DNA of 64,000 bases, taken from NCBI RefSeq assembly GCF_008180195.1, contig NZ_VTAV01000003.1, forward strand, positions 62,001-126,000, given 5' to 3'. The translations under genes and the position numbers were made by a program. Below are positions 28,365 through 37,726 of this stretch, in pieces; the stretch's first letter is position 1, and every line of letters begins with the position of its first letter. Origin of the DNA: Sphingobacterium phlebotomi. Its GTDB lineage: Bacteria > Bacteroidota > Bacteroidia > Sphingobacteriales > Sphingobacteriaceae. Under the pieces are notes generated by a model. It was not told the DNA's origin and did not search any database. It saw only the letters and a list, made by a program, of their open reading frames with translations.

Positions 28365-28646
28365 TTAGGCGTGTAGAAAATGGAATAAGAGGTAAAAAAC
28401 GACGGTCAATACGGTATATATAAGCCAGACCCACCAACCGTTCTTTGCCAGAAAGGCATATAAAAGAAGAACAGCCCAAAGTACATAGCCCGATAAATAG
28501 GCAGTGATAACGATATCCTTGTTCGCGAATATACAGGTGAGCATTAAATGAAAGCTCAGCATCACAAGATATCCCCCTACGAAACCGCCGGTGATTTTTA
28601 GAAAGCGCTGGAAAGGACTGCTTAAATATTTTTTATTTGCAGGCAT
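28365..28646 (-). CDS. Small membrane protein, DUF3649-like
   Basis: A 93-residue protein with three hydrophobic helices and the pattern SGYVLWAVLLLYAFLAKNGWWVWL. This is similar in layout to the DUF3649 iron-uptake accessory proteins of proteobacteria, which also neighbour DUF3325 and PepSY genes. It ends two bases before the PepSY start and begins 11 bases after the DUF3325-like gene. The family link is by pattern and gene order, not by search. Confidence 0.6.
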   Translation of the reverse strand: MPANKKYLSSPFQRFLKITGGFVGGYLVMLSFHLMLTCIFANKDIVITAYLSGYVLWAVLLLYAFLAKNGWWVWLIYTVLTVVFYLLFHFLHA

Positions 28647-28657
28647 GGAGAAATGAA

Positions 28658-28990
28658 CTAAAAGATGAAGGTTTCGAAAAGAATAGATAAAACAAAAAGT
28701 ACCAATAGGTGTTTCCAGTGCAGGTACTGCAAAGGATTAATTAATACAACGATACAGAGTGCCGTCATGATATAACCACCAAAGGCAAAAGTCCCTGATC
28801 CGAACCCTTGATCGATGATAACAACGATCCAGGACAGCGTGAAAAGTATGCCAGCTATTATTTTAGCATTTTTCGTTGATTGTGCCAACCGCAGAAAGCC
28901 CGGCGGAACCTTGCCCAATTTCGCTTTTTTGGAGGTAATATACAGGATGTAACAGCCGACAAAGAGTACCAAGAAGAGTAAACTATACAT
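28658..28990 (-). CDS. Small membrane protein, DUF3325-like
   Basis: A 110-residue protein with hydrophobic helices at about 1-18, 43-62, 67-86 and 91-108, joined by a basic loop (SKKAKLGKVPPGFLRLAQSTKNAK). Size, topology and position before DUF3649-like and PepSY genes fit DUF3325, an uncharacterised iron-uptake-associated family. It is the first gene of the operon; the start lies just after the operator-like sequence at 28994-29016. Confidence 0.55.
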   Translation of the reverse strand: MYSLLFLVLFVGCYILYITSKKAKLGKVPPGFLRLAQSTKNAKIIAGILFTLSWIVVIIDQGFGSGTFAFGGYIMTALCIVVLINPLQYLHWKHLLVLFVLSILFETFIF

Positions 28991-28993
28991 TTG

Positions 28994-29016
28994 TTATTTA
29001 GATTTGATTTAAATAA
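28994..29016 (-). promoter_or_regulatory. 23-bp operator-like palindrome, site 2
   Basis: On the plus strand it starts TTATTTA and ends TAAATAA, giving perfect seven-base inverted arms nine bases apart. Read in the direction of transcription it matches site 3 (41366-41388) at 20 of 23 positions and site 1 (11346-11368) at 18 of 23. It lies between the -7 element and the first codon, where a bound repressor would block transcription. Confidence 0.6.
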
Positions 29017-29019
29017 ATG

Positions 29020-29053
29020 CAAAGATAGTTTATTTCCGAAAAAAAGCAACAAA
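29020..29053 (-). promoter_or_regulatory. Promoter of the DUF3325/DUF3649/PepSY operon
   Basis: Minus-strand TATCTTTG (29020-29027) matches the -7 consensus. A TTG lies 19 bases upstream (29047-29049) and a TTTG 22 bases upstream (29050-29053). The promoter is partly inside the gap to the hybrid sensor gene, which ends at 29057. Confidence 0.5.
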
Positions 29054-29056
29054 TCC

Positions 29057-32000
29057 TTATTTTTTTAACGAAGCCACATATTCAGAGGGTGACATTCCAA
29101 ACTGTTTTGCAAAGCTTCGGGCAAACTGTGCCGACGAATTAAAACCGGTGACGGATGCGATCTTTAAGATCTTAAAATGTCCTTCCGCCAGTAACGAGGC
29201 AGCATGTTTCAACCGCGTGATAGTAATGAGCTCATGTGGCGATAAGTTCGAAATAGCCTTTGTTTTCCGATAAAGGGTAGATCGGCTCATGTGCATAACA
29301 TCGGCCAGAAAATCAACATCCAAAGTCGTGTTGGACATGTTTTTGACAATGGTATCATTTATCTTTTCCAAGAAAGCTTCATCCGCTTTATTGTAAGCCA
29401 TACTTTTGATATGAGCTAGGGGAGATTGCGCGTAGTGGTTTTTAATTTTATCCCTTACCGTCAGGAGATTTACAATTTGAGTCAACAGGTGACCTGGCGA
29501 GTATGGTTTTTCAATGTAGGCGTCCGCACCGACCTCTAATCCTTCGATTTTTGCCTGCAAACTATTTTTCGCGGTCAATAACACCACCGGTATATGGGCA
29601 TGGTTGACGTTCTGCTTGATAGAGGCGCACAGTTCAAAGCCGTCCATTCCCGGCATCATCACATCGCTGATAATCAGCTGTACACTCACTTCTTCCAATA
29701 AATCCAAAGCGGCTTGTGCATTATTGGCCGTATAAACGATAAAATCTCTTTTGAGGATGTTGCCAGTAAACGCTCTTACCTCGGGATCATCTTCGACCAG
29801 AAGAATAACAGGGAGATTAGGCTCTGTGATACCTAAATCTATCTCGGGCATCGCTGTTTCTTCGACAGAGGAAATCTGGCGATCGATCGTGTACTGCTGT
29901 TCCTGTTGCCGCGGTAGGGAAAGTATAAAACATGTCAGTCCGTTGTGATCAGGATGCAGGACCAAGGTGCCCTTATGTAATTCGGTAAGCGATTTGGCTA
30001 AAGAGAGACCTATACCAGATCCCGTTTTCGTTTTGGCACTTTCTAAACGATAAAATGGTTCAAATATTTTCTCCCGGTACTTATAGGGAATCGGATCGCC
30101 GTCGTTCATCACGGTAACTTGGAATGTCTCCTCCTCTGCGGAAACGGTAATGCGCACCGTTGATGAGGCGTACTTCAGCGCATTATCGACGAGGTTGGTC
30201 ACAATTTTGGTCAATGCCTCCGCATCGGCATAGACCAGCAAAGGGTCATGTCCTACGGTCATGTTCATGACAATCGCCCTTTCATCAATCGCGGGTTGAA
30301 AACGTACACATATCTCGTGAACCAGTGCGTGTACATCCAGTTGAACAAAGCTGAGGTTAAATCCCTTCTGCTCCGTTTTTCTAAAATCCAATAACTGACG
30401 CGAAAGCTCTAAAAGTCGGTCTGTATTCTTTTTCATAATTGTCAGATGCTCGTTGAATGACGAGGAATCAGGGTGCTGCTGTTGGAGCAGATCTTCCAAC
30501 GGGCCATTGATCAACGTAAGGGGTGTCCTGATTTCATGGGTCACCTGTGTAAAAAAATTAATCTTAGAGCGGTATAACTCCTTCTCTTTTTGTGCCTCCC
30601 AGCGCTCTATTTTTTCACGATGCCTGACCAACATCTTTTTATGGTAGTGGCGTATGATGATCCAGATTAATCCCGCCAGTAGCAATGCATATAAAAGGAA
30701 TGCAGATGTACTTGCCCAAAAGGGCGGTACTATGATAATCTCCAACTGCGTAACCGGGTCTCCGCCTTCACCGCTGTTGGAGGCTTTGACCAGAAAGGTA
30801 TATCTACCGGGAGAAAGATCCGTAAAATAGACCTTTCTATTGGTTTTGAGATGCGTCCAATGCTCGTCGATACCCTCCATCATGAACGCATATTGAATCA
30901 TATCGGGCGCGGTAAATCCCAGGGCAGCAAAATCGATGCTGAAGTTCGACTGTGTATGGTTTAATTTTATGGTTTGTGTAAAATTAACCGGGCGCTGCAG
31001 TGGCGATCCCTCCACACCTACTTCAACCTCTTTATTGTTAATTTGAAAACCGGTAATATAGACTTTAGACATCGCGTTATTCTCCCGGAAAGATACCGGA
31101 GAAAAGCAGATCATGCCCTTCAAGCTTCCAAAATACATGGTTCCGTCCTGATCTTTAAAAGCAGAACCATAATTAAACTGGTTACTCAGCAAACCGTTGG
31201 ATTTGCTATACGTCCGTATTTTGCCTGTCGCGGGGTCAAACTGTACCAGCCCCTTTCCCGTACTGATCCATAAATTCTTTTCGTCATCTTCCAGTATCTT
31301 ATAAAAGGTATTTGTCGGAAAATTATCTTCTGCAGTATATCGTCTGAAGCTGGTTGAGCCGGGATGTAGGACACAAAGACCGTTTTCTGTCGTCACCCAC
31401 AAATTACGGTCACTGTCCATAAACAACCCGTTGATCTCATTGCTACTGATGCTGGAGGTATCCTTCGCGTCGAATAAGTAAGCCCCAGATCGATTTGTGT
31501 GTCGGTTATAGAAGTACAGCCCATCCCGAAGCGTTCCGGCCCAAACGGTACCGTCTTCTTCCTCCAATAAAGCCGTATAATGCTTGTTGCCGGGAACCTC
31601 GTTTAACAACATAAAATCATCTGTATCAGCATGGTATCGATACAAACCGAAAGCGGTACCCACCAATAGTCCGTTTTGCTCCGTGTTAAGCAAACTCTCT
31701 ATAAAATTATGCTTGAACTGATTCGGTGCGGGACCGGCTTTATACTTTTTTATAACCTTGGAGGTATGGATATCGAGTACGTCCAATCCGTGTTCAAAAG
31801 TTCCTATCCACAACTGGTCCCGGTATATTGCCAAGCCATGGATGTTGGAATGTGAAAGCCCATTATTCGCTGTCGTAAGGTGCTGAAAGGTATTCTTTTT
31901 AGGATCGAATTTGTTCAATCCGGCATCCTCCGTACCGATCCAAAGATTTCCATTTTTATCTTCCACGATCTCCCGCACGGCGTCGCCTTGAATACTATTC

Positions 32001-33046
32001 TCTCCCGATTTGGGAAAGTAAGTGGCAAAAGGCGTGTATTGGTTCGGGTAATAGCTCAATCCGCCGAAATAGGTGCCGCACCAGATACCACCTTCTTTGT
32101 CCTTTGTTAAGGTATAAACCGCATTATCGGAGAGCGAATAGGGATTATTGGTGCTATTTTGCAAATGGGTATACTGTTGATTTTTAAGATGATAAACAAA
32201 TATACCCGACTCTGTTGCCATCCAGTATTCACCATCTCCTGTTTTTAAAAAGTCTCTGGCGAAGACGAGTGATTTATCCACATTTCTTATCGGGATATCG
32301 GTGGATCGCCGAGTCGTCAGATCAAACAACTTAATACCTTGGCCTGATGTAGCTACAAATAGCTGACCATCGCCCGTGTCCTCGATATTTTCTATCCAGC
32401 GGGTTAATACTTGGCCGGCGTTATTAAAAATATCAAAACTCTCGAATCTGCCGGTGTTGTTTATGTAGCGTTGTACAAATCCGCGTGCAGTAGAAACCCA
32501 TACTTCGTCATCCTTGGTGATGGTAACCGAGGTAATTTCACCATACTTACCATGTTCGAACGCAACTAGTTTTTGCTGTTGGGGATTATACCGTTGTAAT
32601 ACATTGGCTGCCACAAACCAAATATTCCCCTTCCGATCCGCCTGTAAGCTGGTAATATCTTTGTCTTTGGTTTCCGATACAAAGGTAAAGGTATCTTGGG
32701 TAGGGTCATATTGATAAAGACCTTTTAGTGTCCCCACCCAAAGAAATCCGTTTTTATCTTCCAACAGTGAATGTATAAAATTATGACCAAAACTACCGGC
32801 TTGCTCCGGATCATGCCGGTATACCCGAAAATGATAACCGTCAAACCGGTTGAGACCATTTTTGGTGCCGAACCACATAAAACCGTATTTGTCCTGTAAA
32901 CTACACATCACGGTATTGTGCGATAATCCATTCTCTACATGGTACTGTCTGAAGTTATAGGACTGACCAAATAACGGTAGATTAATCCATATAAAGACAC
33001 CCAGTATGCATACGGTTTTGATCGTTCGTTGGTAGCAGTTCATCAC
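29057..33046 (-). CDS. Hybrid two-component sensor/response regulator with AraC output (HTCS)
   Basis: A 1329-residue one-protein phosphorelay. The signal peptide ends near LPLFGQ. About 14 propeller-type repeats (LEDKNGFLWVGT and similar) run to about residue 680, then a Y_Y_Y domain and a TM helix at about 785-805 (FLLYALLLAGLIWIII). The kinase has H837 in THEIRTPLTLI and an ATPase domain with NLVDNALKYA and GSGIGLSLAKS. The receiver has D1128 in ISDVMMPGMDG. The last 100 residues are an AraC HTH (MSRSTLYRKTKAISNLSP ... FNSSAQFARSFAKQFGMSPSEY). All key residues are present. It diverges from SusC of locus 2 (154 bases apart) and is its likely regulator, sensing a periplasmic oligosaccharide. 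Confidence 0.95.
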   Translation of the reverse strand: MMNCYQRTIKTVCILGVFIWINLPLFGQSYNFRQYHVENGLSHNTVMCSLQDKYGFMWFGTKNGLNRFDGYHFRVYRHDPEQAGSFGHNFIHSLLEDKNGFLWVGTLKGLYQYDPTQDTFTFVSETKDKDITSLQADRKGNIWFVAANVLQRYNPQQQKLVAFEHGKYGEITSVTITKDDEVWVSTARGFVQRYINNTGRFESFDIFNNAGQVLTRWIENIEDTGDGQLFVATSGQGIKLFDLTTRRSTDIPIRNVDKSLVFARDFLKTGDGEYWMATESGIFVYHLKNQQYTHLQNSTNNPYSLSDNAVYTLTKDKEGGIWCGTYFGGLSYYPNQYTPFATYFPKSGENSIQGDAVREIVEDKNGNLWIGTEDAGLNKFDPKKNTFQHLTTANNGLSHSNIHGLAIYRDQLWIGTFEHGLDVLDIHTSKVIKKYKAGPAPNQFKHNFIESLLNTEQNGLLVGTAFGLYRYHADTDDFMLLNEVPGNKHYTALLEEEDGTVWAGTLRDGLYFYNRHTNRSGAYLFDAKDTSSISSNEINGLFMDSDRNLWVTTENGLCVLHPGSTSFRRYTAEDNFPTNTFYKILEDDEKNLWISTGKGLVQFDPATGKIRTYSKSNGLLSNQFNYGSAFKDQDGTMYFGSLKGMICFSPVSFRENNAMSKVYITGFQINNKEVEVGVEGSPLQRPVNFTQTIKLNHTQSNFSIDFAALGFTAPDMIQYAFMMEGIDEHWTHLKTNRKVYFTDLSPGRYTFLVKASNSGEGGDPVTQLEIIIVPPFWASTSAFLLYALLLAGLIWIIIRHYHKKMLVRHREKIERWEAQKEKELYRSKINFFTQVTHEIRTPLTLINGPLEDLLQQQHPDSSSFNEHLTIMKKNTDRLLELSRQLLDFRKTEQKGFNLSFVQLDVHALVHEICVRFQPAIDERAIVMNMTVGHDPLLVYADAEALTKIVTNLVDNALKYASSTVRITVSAEEETFQVTVMNDGDPIPYKYREKIFEPFYRLESAKTKTGSGIGLSLAKSLTELHKGTLVLHPDHNGLTCFILSLPRQQEQQYTIDRQISSVEETAMPEIDLGITEPNLPVILLVEDDPEVRAFTGNILKRDFIVYTANNAQAALDLLEEVSVQLIISDVMMPGMDGFELCASIKQNVNHAHIPVVLLTAKNSLQAKIEGLEVGADAYIEKPYSPGHLLTQIVNLLTVRDKIKNHYAQSPLAHIKSMAYNKADEAFLEKINDTIVKNMSNTTLDVDFLADVMHMSRSTLYRKTKAISNLSPHELITITRLKHAASLLAEGHFKILKIASVTGFNSSAQFARSFAKQFGMSPSEYVASLKK

Positions 33047-33200
33047 AGACTAAATTTTAAGCAAAATATGCAAAAGCTTTATAATTCTGCTTAAATAGCC
33101 TCAAAATAGGCATAATTGATACGTATTGCATACATTTTGAACCAATACGTGCTTCGATATTAACGTACTTCGCTGTTACCAATTTTAAATTTATAGTCAC

Positions 33201-36170
33201 ATGAACAAGATCATTATTGTTTTTATCGTATGTATGCATGTGTTTGCCTTACATGCACAGATTACAGGAACCGTCCGAGGGAAAGACGGCCCCTTAAACG
33301 GTGTAGCCGTTGCGGTGAAAGGCAGCAGCACGACCACACAAAGTGACCAGGGCGGTCATTTTCGTATTGCTGCCGACCCGGCTGCTGCACCGGTGTTGGT
33401 ATTTTCGCATATCGGCTACCAGGCGCAGTCGGTTACCGTAACCGATGCACAACCACTGCAGGTGACCCTGCAGGCGACGAGTACAGATCTGGACGAAGTA
33501 GTCGTTGTCGGTTATGGTACCCAGCGTAAACAGGACCTCACCGGCGCGGTGTCGGTCGTGAAAGTCGCCGATGTACAGAAAAGGCAGGCCACGACGGTCG
33601 CGGAATCCCTTCAAGGCTTAGCCTCCGGTATCCGGGTGCGCGGCGGCGGACAACCGGGTTCGGAAGCGCAGATTCAAATCCGGGGTTTAAAAAACTTCTC
33701 CGGTACACCACCTTTATACGTGGTTGATGGACTTATCACGACGGCCAACCGGGATTTCAATCCGAGTGATATTGAATCCATCCAGATCCTGAAAGATGCG
33801 TCCGCTGCAGCAATCTACGGCTCGCGGGCAGCAAATGGGGTGATTATTATCACGACCAAACAAGGACAGAAAGGCCCTGCACAGATCGAAGTCTCGGCGA
33901 GGTCTTCCCTGCAGACGACTCCCCGGTATGAGCTGGCAAAGACCGAGGAATTTGCCCGCTTAAACTACATGGCTTACGACAACGCGAATGTTCCCCGGCA
34001 GGATCTGGACATGACCGTGGACACCGACTGGCAAGATGCGGCTTTCCGTACCGGAAAAGTGCAGGATTATACGATGAGTTTCTCGGGCGGTAGCGACGCA
34101 GGGAACTATTTCATCTCCGGCGGCTATTTCGACAATGAGGGCGCCGTTATCAGTACGGATTTTAACCGGTTTAATTTCCGGGTCAACACCGTGAGTAGGA
34201 AAGGCATTTTTACCATCGGCGAAAATTTAGCCATCAGTAGCGCCAAAGTCGACGAAATGTCGGGCAACCCCTATATTGATGTGCTCCGTTTATTGCCCAC
34301 GATTCCGATCTATAATCCGGACAACCCCGGAGGCTATGGCTACGGTGACGAACGCCGTGCGCGAACCTTCGGTTCAAACCCGGTCGCTATTGCCGATCTG
34401 GAAGATAGAACCAATGCGAATCTCCGCATCCGCGGTAATCTTTTTTCGGAACTGCAGCTTCTGCCTTCCCTAAAATACCGCTTCAATCTGGGCTATGAAA
34501 CCAGCCGGGACCATCACACGTTTTTAAGAAAGGCGGGCAGCTGGACCTTAAACCAGCCGTTGGATCCGTCGCGCTACCATGAGAACCGGGCAGAATCGTC
34601 GACGATCCTTGTCGAAAACACGCTTTCTTTCGAAAAGGATTTTAATAAACATCGGCTTAACGTGTTGGCGGGGCAATCCTATCAACGGGATCGCTATGCA
34701 CAAATGTGGGGGACCAAGCTCAATATGCTGGAGAATCCTTCCGGAGGTTACTATACTGTGCTTGATCAAGGAAATGAGCCGCAAACGGGCGGATTCGCAC
34801 GCCGGACGGATATCATATCCTATTTCGGTCGCTTTGAATACAATTACGCCGATAAATACCTGGTCAACGGTATTATCCGTACCGATGGTGCTTCCCGCTT
34901 TGGGAATAACTACAAATTTGGCACATTCCCCTCGATTTCCGGTGCATGGCGTATCAGCCAGGAAGACTTTTTCCAAGCCTCCTGGATCAACGATCTGAAG
35001 CTGCGGGCGAATTACGGTACCTTGGGTAGCAGCAACATTGGTCCGTACGACTATATTCCGGTCGTCAATACCTTTCCGACAATCGCGATGGGACCGGGCC
35101 AAGTGATCTTGCCGGGCGCAACACAGGTCCAGCTGGCCAATCACGATCTTCGTTGGGAGACGCTCATACAGCAAAACTATGGCTTTGATGCGGCGTTCCT
35201 AAATAACCGGATTAACGTCAGCGCAGAATATTTTATTTCCAAAACCAAGGATGTGCTGCTCCAATACCCCTTATTATTGTCTACCGGAAACGACGGGGGT
35301 AATCCCTTTACCAACGGGGCTACGCTGAGCAACCGGGGCGTGGAGCTGTCTATCACGTATCAGGAGAATACAAAACCTTTCCAGTACAGTGTCAACGCCA
35401 ATATCACGACGTTGCGTAATCGGGTAACTGATCTAGGCTACGGCCAAAACCGAACATTCTCGGGTAATACGGTTACGGAGAAAGGCCGGCCGATCGGGAT
35501 GTGGTTTGTGCTCGAAACCGATGGCATATTCCAGAACATCGAAGAGATCAATGCCTATCAAAATGCGGAGGGCCGGGTGATCCAACCGAATGCACAGCCG
35601 GGCGATATCCGTTTCAAAGACCATAACGGCGACGGTACGATCACCAATGCCGATAAAACCATTGTCGGTGATGCGTGGGCAGATTATGAGGTGGGCTTAA
35701 ATATGAACGCTTCCTATAAGCAGTTCTCTTTCAGCATGGATTGGTTTGGTTCGGTAGGGGCGATGGTGTTTAACGGCCCGCGGAGCGTAATGGACATGTT
35801 CTCCGACAATACGAACTACCGCGCCGGTATACAACCCTGGACACCGGAAAACCCGAATACCGATGTGCCCCGTGCGTATTACGCGAGTACGATCAATGCG
35901 CGGGGGGATACCGACCGCTGGTTGGAAGATGGCAGCTTTGTCCGTTTAAAATATATCGGTGTTAGCTATCGCCTGCCGAGCAGCTTATTGGACAAGATTT
36001 ATTTTAGCGAAGCACAGGTTACGCTATCCGGACAGAACTTGCTCACGTTTACCAAATACACGGGGCTTGATCCGGAATTCAGGAATACCAATGTTTTCCA
36101 GAAAGGACATGATTTCGGGGTGTTCCCGAATCTGAGAACGGTTTCATTAGGTGTACAATTTAGGTTTTAA
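33201..36170 (+). CDS. SusC/RagA family TonB-linked outer-membrane transporter (locus 2)
   Basis: A 989-residue transporter with signal peptide (FALHAQ). A carboxypeptidase-regulatory-like domain lies at about 22-90 (TGTVRGKDGPLNGVAV). The plug carries EVVVVGYGTQRKQDLTGAV and LKDASAAAIYGSRAANGVI, and the barrel ends LRTVSLGVQFRF. It starts the operon under the divergent HTCS, with SusD five bases downstream. The 154-base intergenic region should hold the HTCS binding site; no clear consensus promoter was picked out there. Base composition (G+C-rich third positions) is higher than in the capsule cluster. Confidence 0.95.
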   Translation: MNKIIIVFIVCMHVFALHAQITGTVRGKDGPLNGVAVAVKGSSTTTQSDQGGHFRIAADPAAAPVLVFSHIGYQAQSVTVTDAQPLQVTLQATSTDLDEVVVVGYGTQRKQDLTGAVSVVKVADVQKRQATTVAESLQGLASGIRVRGGGQPGSEAQIQIRGLKNFSGTPPLYVVDGLITTANRDFNPSDIESIQILKDASAAAIYGSRAANGVIIITTKQGQKGPAQIEVSARSSLQTTPRYELAKTEEFARLNYMAYDNANVPRQDLDMTVDTDWQDAAFRTGKVQDYTMSFSGGSDAGNYFISGGYFDNEGAVISTDFNRFNFRVNTVSRKGIFTIGENLAISSAKVDEMSGNPYIDVLRLLPTIPIYNPDNPGGYGYGDERRARTFGSNPVAIADLEDRTNANLRIRGNLFSELQLLPSLKYRFNLGYETSRDHHTFLRKAGSWTLNQPLDPSRYHENRAESSTILVENTLSFEKDFNKHRLNVLAGQSYQRDRYAQMWGTKLNMLENPSGGYYTVLDQGNEPQTGGFARRTDIISYFGRFEYNYADKYLVNGIIRTDGASRFGNNYKFGTFPSISGAWRISQEDFFQASWINDLKLRANYGTLGSSNIGPYDYIPVVNTFPTIAMGPGQVILPGATQVQLANHDLRWETLIQQNYGFDAAFLNNRINVSAEYFISKTKDVLLQYPLLLSTGNDGGNPFTNGATLSNRGVELSITYQENTKPFQYSVNANITTLRNRVTDLGYGQNRTFSGNTVTEKGRPIGMWFVLETDGIFQNIEEINAYQNAEGRVIQPNAQPGDIRFKDHNGDGTITNADKTIVGDAWADYEVGLNMNASYKQFSFSMDWFGSVGAMVFNGPRSVMDMFSDNTNYRAGIQPWTPENPNTDVPRAYYASTINARGDTDRWLEDGSFVRLKYIGVSYRLPSSLLDKIYFSEAQVTLSGQNLLTFTKYTGLDPEFRNTNVFQKGHDFGVFPNLRTVSLGVQFRF

Positions 36171-36175
36171 CAATT

Positions 36176-37708
36176 ATGACGATGAAAAAGATAGTATTTA
36201 GTCTCCTGATAACAGTGTCTTGTTTACTTTCGTGTGATAAAAGTCTACTCGACCAAGACAATCCCAATACCCTCACCGAATCGCAGTTCTGGGCGACAGA
36301 ATCGGACGCGCAGCGCGGTGTGAATGCCATTTACCATATGTTTTACCAGCCCGGCACCTGGTCGCGGTGGATCTATTTCCGCTTGGACCTTACCTCCGAT
36401 GAGGGCTTTAGCAAAAGCCCCTGGATAGAACTGGCCGACTGGACGCGGTTTCAGTATGTCAATTACAATTTTCTGGAGGGAAACGTTATCACCTACAAGG
36501 ATACATATAAAGCGATATTCCGGTGTAACCAAGTATTGACCCATGTACCCACGATTGAATTTGCGGACGAAAACAAGAAGGCACAGCTGCTGGCCGAAGC
36601 GAAATTCCTCCGCGGTTTTTACTATTACTACGCGGCCCTGCTGTGGGAAAACTTTCCCATCGTGACCGCGTTGCAAAGTCCGACCGATGCGCCGGAGGCC
36701 AGTACCCTGGCGGATGTCTGGGCATTGGTAGAGACCGACCTGTCGGAGGCTGCGGAGGCATTACCGCCGCAGTGGAACGGGAATGACATCGGCCGGCCCA
36801 CCAAGGGCGCTGCACTGGCGCTATTGGGAAAAACCTATATGCAGCAGCATAAATGGAACGAAGCGAAAGCGGCTTTAGATTACTTTTTCACCGGCGAGGG
36901 AACGCCCTATTATGATCTAGTGGCCTATCAAGACAACTTCCGCGCGGAAAATGAGAACAATAAGGAGTCTGTTTTCGAAATTCAGTTCTCCGATGCGCAT
37001 AAAACCGTGGCAGGCGATGGTCCCAGCTCTGCGATGGGCAACAGCCGGGCGCAGTTTTTTGCACCCCGTTCGATCGGCTGGTCGGACGGACAGGCGCGCT
37101 ATTGGCTGGTGAACGAGTTTAAGAAAGAAAAGACGGTGGACGGAGAAATCGATCCACGTTTGCGCTACTCCTTGTTTTACCCCAGCTTAGAGACAGATTT
37201 TGGCGATAAGATCTACGGCAGAAGCTGGCAATGGGATGCCGATGAAGCGTGGTTCCGGAAATATGCACGGGATTATAAGCAAAATCAGGACGATTACTTT
37301 AACGAGGTCAATAACCGGGTGATCCGTTTTGCGGATGTATTGCTGTTATACGCCGAAGTTTTAAATGAACTTAACCAAACCGCCAGTGCCTATCCATATG
37401 TGGATCGGGTAAGGGCGCGTGTCAACCTCGCACCTTTAGCAATGGCGCACGCCAATATTGGAAATGATAAAGACCGCTTCCGGGAACGGCTGAAAATGGA
37501 GCGCGCTTTGGAGCTATGTGGCGAGAGCGTCCGTTGGGCAGATTTAAAACGATGGGGGGATCTGGAAACGCAGGCAGGTATAGACCGTGTGGCCGAACGG
37601 GATCCAGATTTCAACAACTTTGTATTGGATAAGCATATACGCTTGCCTTTACCGGAGGTAGAAGTCGCCAATAACCCTAATCTTACAACGAACAATCCGC
37701 ATTATTAA
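36176..37708 (+). CDS. SusD/RagB family surface glycan-binding lipoprotein (locus 2)
   Basis: A 510-residue lipoprotein with signal ending LLSCDKS. SusD features include ESQFWATESDAQRGVNAIYHMF, the RGFYYYYAALLWENFPIVT helix and LLGKTYMQQHKWNEAKAAL. The C-terminal part has RERLKMERALELCGESVRWADLKRWG and IRLPLPEVEVANNPNLTTNNPHY. It partners the SusC just upstream. An in-frame ATG two codons later (36182) is an equally possible start. The ligand is unknown. Confidence 0.93.
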   Translation: MTMKKIVFSLLITVSCLLSCDKSLLDQDNPNTLTESQFWATESDAQRGVNAIYHMFYQPGTWSRWIYFRLDLTSDEGFSKSPWIELADWTRFQYVNYNFLEGNVITYKDTYKAIFRCNQVLTHVPTIEFADENKKAQLLAEAKFLRGFYYYYAALLWENFPIVTALQSPTDAPEASTLADVWALVETDLSEAAEALPPQWNGNDIGRPTKGAALALLGKTYMQQHKWNEAKAALDYFFTGEGTPYYDLVAYQDNFRAENENNKESVFEIQFSDAHKTVAGDGPSSAMGNSRAQFFAPRSIGWSDGQARYWLVNEFKKEKTVDGEIDPRLRYSLFYPSLETDFGDKIYGRSWQWDADEAWFRKYARDYKQNQDDYFNEVNNRVIRFADVLLLYAEVLNELNQTASAYPYVDRVRARVNLAPLAMAHANIGNDKDRFRERLKMERALELCGESVRWADLKRWGDLETQAGIDRVAERDPDFNNFVLDKHIRLPLPEVEVANNPNLTTNNPHY

Positions 37709-37726
37709 CATTTTTTAGATATCGCT

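Noticed and set aside
28362-28479. Longer start for the PepSY protein
   Set aside because: It would overlap the upstream small membrane-protein gene by over 100 bases and lacks a sensible signal; the ATG at 28362 fits the operon.
34548-35174. Minus-strand open frame of 208 codons inside the locus 2 SusC gene
   Set aside because: It lies wholly inside a clear SusC gene, has no recognisable domain and results from high G+C codon bias.
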